Of a stretch of DNA of 64,000 nt, positions 42,639 through 51,521 are shown piece after piece (position 1 is the stretch's first letter; each line of letters starts with the position of its first letter). Both the position numbers and the translations under genes were made by a program. The notes under the pieces were generated by a model that was given only the letters and a program-made list of their open reading frames with translations, ran no database searches and was not told the DNA's origin. This DNA is from Trichococcus alkaliphilus (GTDB lineage: Bacteria > Bacillota > Bacilli > Lactobacillales > Aerococcaceae): assembly GCF_003008695.1 (NCBI RefSeq), contig NZ_PXZT01000006.1, positions 62,001 through 126,000 on the forward strand, written 5' to 3'.

Positions 42639-43733
42639 ATGGAGAAAAACAAAAAAAATATCTTATTTTTTGGTATGAGCGAAAATAGAGGCGGAGTCGA
42701 AACGTTCATCATCAATTACTATAGGGAACTTAAAAATGATCCAAATATCCATATCGATTTTACAAAGTTTTCGGATGAAATAGCGTATGAAGAGGAGCTC
42801 TTGGATTCCGGAGCAAAGATGTATCGATTGCCGGAAAGACGCAAAGGTGTCGTGAAATATTTGCGTGCCCTGATTGCCTTTTTCAGGGAACATCCGGAAT
42901 ATGCTGTTGTTCATGCCCATTTTGTTTCGTTAAGCGGTGCGGAAATGGCAATCATAGCCAAACTATTCAAAAGGAAAGTTATTATCCATAGTCACAGCGA
43001 ATGGAAAGGGAAGCGGGGGTTCACTAGCTTGATGCATGCATTCTACAAGCCTATTGTTTCAGCTATCGCCGACAAGAAAATCGCTTGCTCTCAAGCTGCT
43101 GGCAAATCAATGTTCGGAGAAACCCCTTTTAAAATCATCAGAAATGCAATAGCCGTTGATGACTATGCCTACAACGCCAACAGCAGATACAAAATCAGGA
43201 AAGAGTTGCACTTAGGTGATAATCAGTTGGTCATCGGGCATGTAGGCTTTTTTACCTATATTAAAAACCAAGAGTATCTTATTAACGTTTTCGAACACCT
43301 GCATAAAGGTATCCCGAATTCGGCTCTTTTGCTTATCGGGGATGGTGAATTGAGGGTGGATATGGAGGCGCTTGTCAGAGAAAAGGGTCTTGAAGATAAA
43401 GTAATATTTACCGGCGTCAGATCGGATATGAACGAGCTTTACCAAGCGATGGACGTTTTTGTCTTGCCATCCCTATTTGAAGGTTTGCCGTTCGTGGCGA
43501 TAGAGGCTCAGGCGGCTGGCCTTCCCTGCTTCATTTCCGATACAGTATCAAAGGAAGTATTTATAACCGGTAATGCCTTTTCGATTTCGATCCAAGATAC
43601 ACCAGCAAAGGTTGCGGCTGAAATTATCGGTCAGATTAGTGATAGAGCAAGAGTCGATGTATCCGACGAATTAAGGAACATGGGATATGATATCAGGACA
43701 GAAATCGAGAAATTGAGGAAATTGTACGTCTAA
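42639..43733 (+). CDS. Family 4 glycosyltransferase
   Basis: 364 residues, GT-B. ILFFGMSENRGGVETFIINYY opens the acceptor domain (the paired Gly-Gly-V-E is typical), VVHAHFVSLSGAEM follows, and LPSLFEGLPFVAIEAQAAGLP is the donor site. It resembles the GT4 at 38998 in layout, so the two may be distant paralogues. The ribosome site (AAGGTAAT) is weak and far. Confidence 0.88.
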   Translation: MEKNKKNILFFGMSENRGGVETFIINYYRELKNDPNIHIDFTKFSDEIAYEEELLDSGAKMYRLPERRKGVVKYLRALIAFFREHPEYAVVHAHFVSLSGAEMAIIAKLFKRKVIIHSHSEWKGKRGFTSLMHAFYKPIVSAIADKKIACSQAAGKSMFGETPFKIIRNAIAVDDYAYNANSRYKIRKELHLGDNQLVIGHVGFFTYIKNQEYLINVFEHLHKGIPNSALLLIGDGELRVDMEALVREKGLEDKVIFTGVRSDMNELYQAMDVFVLPSLFEGLPFVAIEAQAAGLPCFISDTVSKEVFITGNAFSISIQDTPAKVAAEIIGQISDRARVDVSDELRNMGYDIRTEIEKLRKLYV

Positions 43734-43769
43734 GGATGAAATGCCAAGCATGAAGGAGAAGAATCGAAG

Positions 43770-44798
43770 ATGCACCCAATAGTCAGTGTAATTGTACCCG
43801 TCTATAACAAGGAAGAATATTTGGAAAAATGTATCATGAGCTTAACCAACCAGACCATGCGGGAAGTGCAGATAATTCTTGTGAATGATGGTTCGACCGA
43901 CAACAGTTTGGCTATCTGCAAAAAAATTTCCGAACAGGATGACAGGATTATAGTCATCGATAATAAAAATGGTGGTGTATCAGCAGCAAGAAACTGTGGG
44001 ATGAGTCTCGCGACGGGGGAATACATAGGATTTGTCGATCCGGATGATTGGGTTGATCTGGATATGTACCAAAAGATGTATGGAGCCATCACAGCTTCCA
44101 AATCTGAAATATGCATGTGTAATTATGTGGAAGAAAAGCCGGGTTCGGTGAAAGAAGTGATTATACCGTATAGTGGAATCATAGAAAAGGCTGACATCAC
44201 CACCGCCATTGTGGCGAATATGATAGCTGCACCTACTCTGAACAGTGGGGAAGTGACCATTATGGGGAGTGCTTGTCGATTGCTGATAAGAAACGGTTTA
44301 TTGAAGGAAAATGGCATCCGATTTGATACAAAGGTATCCTACATGGAAGATTTACTATTCTGTATCGAGACCTTTCTTTTTTGCGAGCGTGTAGTCATCA
44401 CAGAGGGTACACATTATCACTATCGGGTATATTCCACCTCGACGGTAGGCTCCTACAAACCAAAATTCATTCAAATGCACAGAGAGATCTACAATAAAAT
44501 TCAGGAACTCCTTGTAAAAACGGGCAAAGAATCCACATTACATGAACGCATGAACATAAGATATGTCAATATGGCTTTCAATTCTTTTTTGCAGGAAACA
44601 TATAAAAGCAACAAAAATCCAGCAAGGGAAAAAATACGTACCATAAAATATATTTGCGGTGATGCTACTTTGCAGGGGATATTGAAAAATATTAGCTTCG
44701 AGGGGTATACCCTTAGAAAAAAAATGGTGTTGAAAGCAATTAAAAAGAGATGGCATTCCTATATTTACCTCTACTATACAATAGTGAATCCGAATTGA
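43770..44798 (+). CDS. Family 2 glycosyltransferase, AT-rich paralogue of 56221-57270
   Basis: 342 residues. VSVIVPVYNKEEYLEKCI, ILVNDGSTDNSLAIC and GFVDPDDWVDLDMY show an intact GT-A site with its DxD. It aligns along its length with the GT2 at 56221 (shared ICMCNYV, IMGS.CRLLI, MEDLL.C.E and YHYRV), yet its codons are much more AT-rich. It ends this transcription unit before a strong terminator. Confidence 0.9.
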   Translation: MHPIVSVIVPVYNKEEYLEKCIMSLTNQTMREVQIILVNDGSTDNSLAICKKISEQDDRIIVIDNKNGGVSAARNCGMSLATGEYIGFVDPDDWVDLDMYQKMYGAITASKSEICMCNYVEEKPGSVKEVIIPYSGIIEKADITTAIVANMIAAPTLNSGEVTIMGSACRLLIRNGLLKENGIRFDTKVSYMEDLLFCIETFLFCERVVITEGTHYHYRVYSTSTVGSYKPKFIQMHREIYNKIQELLVKTGKESTLHERMNIRYVNMAFNSFLQETYKSNKNPAREKIRTIKYICGDATLQGILKNISFEGYTLRKKMVLKAIKKRWHSYIYLYYTIVNPN

Positions 44799-44841
44799 TG
44801 GTTCATTTTAATGGAAAAGGCATCTGACAGACAGGCAATAT

Positions 44842-44885
44842 AAAGAGCACCTCCTAGTACGATAAACGTATCAGGAGGTGCTTTT
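44842..44885. terminator. Bidirectional terminator
   Basis: AAAGAGCACCTCCT (44842-44855) pairs with AGGAGGTGCTTTT (44873-44885). It lies between the GT2 and the convergent NodB protein. It contains AGGAGG on the plus strand but no start follows, so this is only stem sequence. Confidence 0.88.
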
Positions 44886-44944
44886 CATGTATATACTTAT
44901 TCTGAATGCGGACCTACAGCCAACCGAGTGGTCAGGTGATCAAG

Positions 44945-47900
44945 TTATAGTGAGGCTCTTGCCGCTGCGTCTGTGAATAAGCCAATGGTATATTCGGGTT
45001 GCCCGGTTCCGATGTCGTAATTGGCCAATCCGTCGACAGCATAAACGTATCCATCACCATATGGAGCATGCGAAATATGGTGCGTCGCTATTTCAGTCCA
45101 ACTCCAACTACCGTCCTGTGGCGGTTCAATAGCTATGCCTAAGTTCGTGACATCGACAGTTGTTGGAGAGAGGTTGGAGAGTTGGTACCAGTACGTATAC
45201 TCGCCATAGATGTTGGTGTCATTCGGTGTCACTTGAACTGGCATCACAACATAACCATCGTACACAAAAGGATTACCAGCTCCACGATAGCCCCTTTCCT
45301 GCTCATTTTCTTCAATTATAAGACCAGTCGGGTGCAGTTGCCATTGACTATTTCTCCAGTCACCGGAAGTGTTGTAGTAAAGAGACATGCTGTTGGTTGG
45401 AGCTTCTGAAGTCGTAAGATACCAGACATCATTAAACTCGAAAACATTGCTGTCAACGAAAACGCCTTCTATCAGTGTGGAATTGTATTCCCATCCTGTC
45501 GGAAAGTCTGTAGCGATATAGGCATCAATGTTCCCTACTTGATCGGGTACCATATAGTAATCGCCGGCGTAGTTGAACACCGATGGATAGGCCACTCTTA
45601 CACCATTAGCCTCTGGACTAAGAACTACTTGATCGTATGTCCAATTGACCAAGTCGGTGCTCACGGCGTGTGCGACCTTATCCGTATATACACCGTTGAC
45701 ATAATCATACGGGGTTAGCACTTCAAAAAACAAATGATAAACTCCCCCATCGTACATGATAAATGGATCTGCCACACCTAAAGGTGAAGATACATCATCT
45801 ACTTCATTTATTGTCATAACTGGGTTATTTACACCTGCAAGAGGTTCAAGAGAAGGTATGACAAATGAAGGAGTAGCCGGGGATGGTTCCAATGCAAGCA
45901 AGTCTTTTATTGTAGCAAATTGATAACCTCTATCTTTTATTTCAGCAATGATATTTCTTAAAGCAGCGGGAGTTTCAGTCGCTGTTTGATTGGCATGCAT
46001 CAAATAAATTAAACCGGGTGCAATGTCGTTCGTCACCCATTCAGTTATTTCAGCTGCTGAATTTCCAGTCCAGTCCCAGGTGTCAACTGTCCAGCCTATG
46101 GTGTAATCGTAACCTAAACTACCGATTGTATCCAATACTGAGTCATTTAGGTCTCCATAAGGTGCTCTGAAATAAGGTTTGGATGTTGTTCCTGTGGTAT
46201 TGTTGATAAATGCTTCCATCAGGTTGACATCAGTTGCGAGTTGCACAGGAGTCAAGGTAGTGGAGTCGTAATGGGAATAAGTGTGGTTTGCAAGTTGATG
46301 CCCTTCTGCAACAATTCGGTTCATTAATGCCTCGTCGGTAGTGCCATTCATAAAGAAAGTCGCTTTTGCACCTGTTTCCTTAAGGATATCCAGAATTTCC
46401 TTGAGATTTTGAGCATCACCTCCATCGTCAAAAGTCAGGCTGATTACTTTTTGGTTAGTGTTCACTGAGTTGATCAGTTTCGAAGGACCTGCGTTTGGTT
46501 CGATGTAGACACCTTCAAAAGCCAACAGACCGCTTATTGTGGCGAAGCTGTAACCGTTGGACCGTGCTTGGTTGACGATGGTCAATAAAGCGGCAGGTGT
46601 CCCAACTGATGCTGGGAGGGCATGCAATAGGTAGATGGATCCTGGAAGCAGATTTTCAATGACGTTATTGGTGATTTGCGTTGAAGAAATGCCATTGTAG
46701 TCGGTAGTGTCAACTGTCCAACCGATGGTGTAATCGTAGCCTTGATTCCCGACCGTTGTCAGTACGGAAGTATTTATTTGACCGTAAGGGGCTCGGAAGT
46801 AAGGCTTGGATGTTGTTCCGATGGTGTTTTGAATGTAGGTTTCCATCTGGGCAACGTTGGCTTCCAGCTGTGCTGTTGTCTGTTGGGTAGCATCGGTGTG
46901 TACATAGCCTTGGTTCCCGATTTCATGACCTGCGCTATAGATCTTTTCCAACATAGTTTGGCTAGCTCCGCTATCCACAAAGAAGGTTGCCTTAACGCCA
47001 ATGGTGTTAAGGTTACTTAAGATAGCATCCAAATTGGTTTCGTTGTTAACACCGCTGATAGTGAGAGAAACGACTTTTTGGTTAGTGTTCACGGAGTTGA
47101 TCAGTTTCGAAGGACTTGTGTTTGGTTCGGTGTAAACACCTTCAAAAGCCAATAGACCGCTTATTGTGGCGAAGTTGTAACCGCTGGACCGTGCTTGGTT
47201 GACGATGGTCAATAAAGCGGCAGGTGTCCCAACTGACGCTGGGAGGGCATGCAATAGGTAGATGGATCCTGGAAGCAGATTTTCAATGACGTTATTGGTG
47301 ATTTGCGTTGAAGAAATGCCATTGTAGTCGGTAGTATCAACTGTCCAACCGATGGTGTAATCGTAACCTTGATCACCGACCGTTGTCAGTACGGAAGTAT
47401 TTGTTTGACCGTAAGGGGCTCGGAAATAAGGCTTGGATGTTGTTCCGATTGCGTTTTGAATATAGGTTTCCATCTGGGCAACGCTAGCTTCCAGTTGTGC
47501 AGTTGTTTGCTGGGTAGCATCAGTGTGCATGTATCCTTGGTTCCCGATTTCATGTCCCGCGCTATAGATTTTATCCAACATAGCTTGGCTGGCTCCACTG
47601 TCCACAAAGAAGGTTGCTTTTACGCCCAGGGTGTTAAGGTTGCTTAAGATAGCATCCAAATTGGTTTCGTTGTTAACACCGCTGATGGTGAGCGAAACGA
47701 CTTTTTGGTCTGTGTTCACTGAGGTAATCAGTTTTGAAGGACCTGTGGCTTCTGCCAAAACGGCTAGTTCGCTTAAGGAAAAAGTTAGTTCAGAGGCAGT
47801 CGCTTCAATCGGTTCAGTTGTAATTACTCCAGTAGTAGCTTCGGAAACGGAAGGAATGGTATTAATAGTTTCGGATACGGCAGGAATGTCAACATCGGTT

Positions 47901-48409
47901 TCGGAAACGATAGGAACGTCCACATCGGTTTCTGAAACGATAGGAACGTCCACATCGGTTTCTGAAACGATAGGAATGTCAACATCGGTTTCGGATACGG
48001 CAGGAATGTCCACATCGGTTTCTGAAACGATAGGAATGTCCACATCGGTTTCGGATACGGCAGGAACGTCCACATCGGTTTCTGAAACGATAGGAATGTC
48101 CACATCGGTTTCGGAAACGATAGGAACGTCCACATCGGTTTCGGAAACGATAGGAACGTCCACATCGGTTTCTGAAACGGTAGGAACATCAACGTCGGTT
48201 TCTGAAACGGCAGGAACGTCCACATCGGTTTCTGAAACGGTAGGAACATCAACATCGGTTTCTGAAACGAGAGTTGATGTTGACATATCGGTATCAGTAA
48301 TTTGGATAGTTTCGGAGGGGGCTTGTGTATCTGCATGAACTTCTGCTTCAATGCTGAAAATTGAGAGTGATAATAAAGCGGGAACAAGTAATAGCAGGTT
48401 TTTTTTCAT
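44945..48409 (-). CDS. Secreted protein with three NodB-type domains (two degenerate) and C-terminal beta-propeller
   Basis: About 1154 residues. A signal peptide ends VHA|DT. A VSETDVDVP repeat region (about residues 48-178) follows, then three polysaccharide-deacetylase domains. Domains 1 and 2 read TISGV where active enzymes have TFDDG, and NQGYMH or NQGYVH where NHTYSH is expected, so metal ligands and the base are lost. Domain 3 has TFDDGG, NHTYSH and RAPYGD and looks active. The last 300 residues (VADPFIMYDGGVYHLFFEV, AYPSVFNYAGDYYMVPD) resemble a GH43/GINT1-like five-bladed propeller. Start ATG at 48409 behind AAAGGAGAG. No anchor motif. It likely removes acetyl groups from, or binds, the cluster's polysaccharide. 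Confidence 0.85.
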   Translation of the reverse strand: MKKNLLLLVPALLSLSIFSIEAEVHADTQAPSETIQITDTDMSTSTLVSETDVDVPTVSETDVDVPAVSETDVDVPTVSETDVDVPIVSETDVDVPIVSETDVDIPIVSETDVDVPAVSETDVDIPIVSETDVDIPAVSETDVDIPIVSETDVDVPIVSETDVDVPIVSETDVDIPAVSETINTIPSVSEATTGVITTEPIEATASELTFSLSELAVLAEATGPSKLITSVNTDQKVVSLTISGVNNETNLDAILSNLNTLGVKATFFVDSGASQAMLDKIYSAGHEIGNQGYMHTDATQQTTAQLEASVAQMETYIQNAIGTTSKPYFRAPYGQTNTSVLTTVGDQGYDYTIGWTVDTTDYNGISSTQITNNVIENLLPGSIYLLHALPASVGTPAALLTIVNQARSSGYNFATISGLLAFEGVYTEPNTSPSKLINSVNTNQKVVSLTISGVNNETNLDAILSNLNTIGVKATFFVDSGASQTMLEKIYSAGHEIGNQGYVHTDATQQTTAQLEANVAQMETYIQNTIGTTSKPYFRAPYGQINTSVLTTVGNQGYDYTIGWTVDTTDYNGISSTQITNNVIENLLPGSIYLLHALPASVGTPAALLTIVNQARSNGYSFATISGLLAFEGVYIEPNAGPSKLINSVNTNQKVISLTFDDGGDAQNLKEILDILKETGAKATFFMNGTTDEALMNRIVAEGHQLANHTYSHYDSTTLTPVQLATDVNLMEAFINNTTGTTSKPYFRAPYGDLNDSVLDTIGSLGYDYTIGWTVDTWDWTGNSAAEITEWVTNDIAPGLIYLMHANQTATETPAALRNIIAEIKDRGYQFATIKDLLALEPSPATPSFVIPSLEPLAGVNNPVMTINEVDDVSSPLGVADPFIMYDGGVYHLFFEVLTPYDYVNGVYTDKVAHAVSTDLVNWTYDQVVLSPEANGVRVAYPSVFNYAGDYYMVPDQVGNIDAYIATDFPTGWEYNSTLIEGVFVDSNVFEFNDVWYLTTSEAPTNSMSLYYNTSGDWRNSQWQLHPTGLIIEENEQERGYRGAGNPFVYDGYVVMPVQVTPNDTNIYGEYTYWYQLSNLSPTTVDVTNLGIAIEPPQDGSWSWTEIATHHISHAPYGDGYVYAVDGLANYDIGTGQPEYTIGLFTDAAARASL
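46451..47704. repeat. 627-base in-frame direct duplication
   Basis: 46451-47077 and 47078-47704 are nearly identical (same stretches recur at exactly 627 bases, 209 codons). They code for the two degenerate NodB domains. The third domain is clearly less similar. Confidence 0.88.
47879..48268 (-). repeat. Thirteen 30-base tandem repeats coding for VSETDVD(V/I)P(T/A/I)
   Basis: Thirteen 10-codon units in a row, with small changes at the ninth base group (GTTTCTGAAAC or GTTTCGGAAAC). A last degenerate unit (VSETINTIPS) follows. It forms an acidic stalk between the signal peptide and the NodB domains, and copy number is likely variable. Confidence 0.9.
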
Positions 48410-49232
48410 ATTTATCTCTCCTTTAGAGTTGATAAATTCGAAATAAACAATAAGCAACCCCTCAATGCTTCGTTACTTATTGCATAAATCCGATGCATTT
48501 TGTTACGTTCCCATATTAGCTAGATCACCTCATTTCTACTTTCGAAGATGGTTAAAACGATTGGGAGCAGATAAACAGAGAATCATACGATTCATATTAA
48601 TCCGGATTTTACATGTGATTGCCCACATTTTTGTGCATTCACAAATTCCTTCAGTAAGCTTCGCTATCAAAGTTGTTGGAAAAAGAATTCCGATTTGAAA
48701 AGCTCACAATCCTAAGGGGTTTAAAGAGAAATCATAGAAAGCGTCTATAGGAGATTACGACGTTATCCAAGGAAGAAATGCTCCATCCGAATTTAATATA
48801 AACGTGAATTTTTTTAAAACTGTAGTATTATTTTATACCCGTGTAAAAATTTATACTTATTTAAATCAGTATCTGCTCGAAGTAAGTATAACACGAAAGA
48901 TAGCGCTATCAAAAGAATACAACGTTAATGTCTCAAGTGTAATTTGGTGTCATCGGATAGTATCTTTGCTAGATAAATACTTCTTGCGGTGGTAACTTTT
49001 CCACCTTTGTCAGTTCCAAAAGTTACCTGTTCTTCATTTATATCGATTAGTGTTGTCGTCGCCTCCTCTATATGGATTAATATATCCAGAATGCCTTTTG
49101 AGTTTTTGGGTGAGGCTATAGTTTTTTTTTTAATATTGTAGTAAAATAGCAGTAGATTGCTTTTCAATGTTAATCTAGGGCGGAGCATTTTTTTGCATTG
49201 ATAAATTTATAAAGCATAACTGGGAGGATATA
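48410..49232. other. Gene-free region between divergent units
   Basis: About 820 bases between the minus-strand NodB gene and the second Wzz gene. Open frames here (48465-48698, 48804-48995, 48925-49188) have no ribosome sites and no recognisable content. The part from 48780 to 49200 is AT-rich and should hold the promoter of the Wzz/kinase unit, but no -35/-10 pair stands out. A decayed gene cannot be excluded. Confidence 0.4.
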
Positions 49233-49982
49233 ATGGAAGGAAGATTCTTTTTAAGCGAAATTTTTTCGATGCTAAGAAAGAGGATTGGGCAAATCATAGT
49301 TGCTGGATTATTAGGCTTATTGGTTGCAGGGGTATATACATTCTTTTTTGTGACCCCCACATATAGCTCGACATCCAAAATTGTCGTCAATCAGACACAG
49401 AATACCGATCAAGCACTTACAAATACGGATATTCAGACTAACTTGAGTTTGATCAATACTTATCAAAGCATTATCAAGGAACCTATAATTCTGGAAGATG
49501 TTATCCAACGGACGGGTTCAGATTTGACTGTGGACCAGTTAAAGAACTTAATTCGAGTTTCCACGGAAACAAATTCACTAGTATTCGGAGTGAATATCAC
49601 ACATGTAAATCCTTTTGAGGCTGCAGAACTAGCTAATGCAATTGCGGTTGTTTTTCAAGAAAAAATCGGAAATATACTAGAAGTGGAATCCGTTACGATT
49701 TTATCGACGGCAGCTCCAAGCTTAACGCCGATTTCTCCGAATAATCCTTTGAATCTGTTGATTGGTCTATTTTTTGGCTTAATGCTTGGTATAGTCTGGG
49801 CATATTTAGCAGAATTGACAAATAAATCTGTAAAAGATGAAAAGTTTATTGAGAGTCTAGGATGGACAAATCTGGGGTCTATTTTGGAAATGTCAGCAAC
49901 TGAAATCAATGACAGCAGATTGTTCAAGGACACGCAAATTCAAGCACTGAAAACAGGCAGAAACAAGAGACGTAGAGTTTAA
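49233..49982 (+). CDS. Wzz/CpsC-type polysaccharide co-polymerase and kinase activator, copy 2
   Basis: 249 residues, paralogue of 35613-36356 and clearly similar (FLSEIFSMLRKRIGQII, then FFVTPTYSSTSKIVVNQT). Two membrane helices (about 18-38 and 173-195) enclose the coil; NPLNLLIGLFFGLMLG marks the second. Its gene is followed by its own kinase and a phosphatase, so this copy belongs to the fuller phosphoregulation set. GGGAGGAT lies before the ATG. Confidence 0.9.
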   Translation: MEGRFFLSEIFSMLRKRIGQIIVAGLLGLLVAGVYTFFFVTPTYSSTSKIVVNQTQNTDQALTNTDIQTNLSLINTYQSIIKEPIILEDVIQRTGSDLTVDQLKNLIRVSTETNSLVFGVNITHVNPFEAAELANAIAVVFQEKIGNILEVESVTILSTAAPSLTPISPNNPLNLLIGLFFGLMLGIVWAYLAELTNKSVKDEKFIESLGWTNLGSILEMSATEINDSRLFKDTQIQALKTGRNKRRRV

Positions 49983-49995
49983 GGAGGTCCGGCAA

Positions 49996-50742
49996 ATGTT
50001 TGATAAAAGAAACAAAAAAAAAATCGAAAGATTGGATAAAGAACAGAGAAAAGGAACGTCTTTAATCACGGTGACAAAGCCGAGCTCTATTATTGCAGAA
50101 CAGTTCCGTACGATCCGGACTAACATTCAATTTTCTATGGTGGACAATAATCTGAAGACAATCCTATTCACATCATCTGGGCCATGGGAAGGAAAATCGA
50201 CAGTGGCGGCAAACATTGCATCGGTATTTGCTGATCAAGGGAAAAAAGTACTTCTTGTTGATGCGGATATGCGAAAACCTACAGTATTCCGCACATTCAA
50301 TTTGCATAACAACATCGGGCTGAGCACCCTGATTACTTCAAGGGAAATAAACTTAAAGGATGTCGTACAGAATGTAGATGATGTAGGCATTGATATCATC
50401 TCAAGCGGCCCAATTCCGCCGAATCCATCTGAGTTATTGAATTCAAATCGGATGAATGAAATTATCAAATTGATGGAATCAGAGTACGATTTGATTCTGT
50501 TTGATATGCCACCGGTTGTTACCGTGACCGATGCACAAATTATGGCGACAAAAACTGATGGGGTGATTTTTGTGGTCCGACGTGGGGTTGCCCATACCGA
50601 TGATGTCAGGCAAGCCAAAGAATTATTGGATATGGTCCAGGCGAATGTGTTGGGTGTCGTATTCAATGGTGCCGAAAAGAAATCAGATCGCTCTTACTCC
50701 TATTATGGATATGGTTATAATCTCGATGGTGAAGAGCAATGA
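49996..50742 (+). CDS. Bacterial tyrosine kinase (BY-kinase), copy 2
   Basis: 248 residues. Walker A SSGPWEGKSTVAANIA, Walker A' VLLVDADMRKPT and Walker B LILFDMPP are intact, and the C-terminal tail YSYYGYGYNLDGEEQ carries the tyrosine cluster. It shares EQFRTIRTNIQFSMVDNNLK with copy 1. It overlaps the phosphatase gene by four bases (ATGA). AAGGAGG lies before the ATG. Confidence 0.93.
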   Translation: MFDKRNKKKIERLDKEQRKGTSLITVTKPSSIIAEQFRTIRTNIQFSMVDNNLKTILFTSSGPWEGKSTVAANIASVFADQGKKVLLVDADMRKPTVFRTFNLHNNIGLSTLITSREINLKDVVQNVDDVGIDIISSGPIPPNPSELLNSNRMNEIIKLMESEYDLILFDMPPVVTVTDAQIMATKTDGVIFVVRRGVAHTDDVRQAKELLDMVQANVLGVVFNGAEKKSDRSYSYYGYGYNLDGEEQ

Positions 50743-51521
50743 TAGATATCCACTGTCATTTGCTGTACGGTATAGATGACGGGCCTCGATCGTTGGAGGA
50801 TTCTTTGGCAATGGCTGAATTGGCTGTTGCTGAAGGAGTCACTCATATGCTAGTGACTCCGCATCATAAGAATGGTAAATTTGAAAATGTAAAATCTGAC
50901 ATTGTAAGGCTGACGGCTGAACTTCAGAAAGTACTGGATGAGAGAGGCATTGCTCTGACGTTATTTTCCGGACAAGAAATTCGTATCAACGGTGATTTGC
51001 TTTCCGATATCGAAAATGATGAAATCCTCTTTGTGGATGAAGACAACCAGTACATTTTGATTGAATTTCCTACAATGTCGATTCCACATTACGCGGAATC
51101 GCTTTTTTTTCAGCTCCAGCAAAAGGGCATCATTCCTATCATCGTACACCCGGAACGCAATCAGCAAATAATCGATAACCCTAATGTTTTGTTGTCCTAT
51201 ATCGAAAAAGGAGCTCTTGCCCAATTGACGGCCAGCAGTTATGTCGGCGTATTCGGGAAGGACATTGCAGAGTTGAGCAGTAAGCTTATTAAATCCAACC
51301 TTGTGCATGTATTGGCTTCCGATGCCCATAATATAAGCGGGCGTTCTTTCCACATGGAGGAAGCTTTTAAAAAAATGGGGAAAGAATTTGGCGACGAAAT
51401 AGTGAATGCGTTCCAACAAAACGCGAAAGACCTAGTCAATGGAGATATCCTTCGAACAGGGGCCCCTATGGAAATATATGAGAAAAAAAAGAGGATCAGA
51501 TTATTTAACTGGAGAGGATGA
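50739..51521 (+). CDS. PHP-type protein-tyrosine phosphatase (CpsB/YwqE-like)
   Basis: 260 residues. MIDIHCHLLYGIDDGP is the first metal-binding PHP motif; VTPHHKNG, GQEIRI, VHPERNQ and SDAHNI supply the other metal ligands. It should remove phosphate from the tyrosine tail of the kinase encoded just upstream. It overlaps both neighbours by four bases, so all three are translated together. Only one phosphatase is present for two kinases in this window. Confidence 0.93.
   Translation: MIDIHCHLLYGIDDGPRSLEDSLAMAELAVAEGVTHMLVTPHHKNGKFENVKSDIVRLTAELQKVLDERGIALTLFSGQEIRINGDLLSDIENDEILFVDEDNQYILIEFPTMSIPHYAESLFFQLQQKGIIPIIVHPERNQQIIDNPNVLLSYIEKGALAQLTASSYVGVFGKDIAELSSKLIKSNLVHVLASDAHNISGRSFHMEEAFKKMGKEFGDEIVNAFQQNAKDLVNGDILRTGAPMEIYEKKKRIRLFNWRG

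Noticed and set aside
47631-48338. Plus-strand open frame opposite the VSETDVD repeats
   Set aside because: Shadow of the 30-base repeats of the minus-strand gene, which has a signal peptide and a ribosome site.
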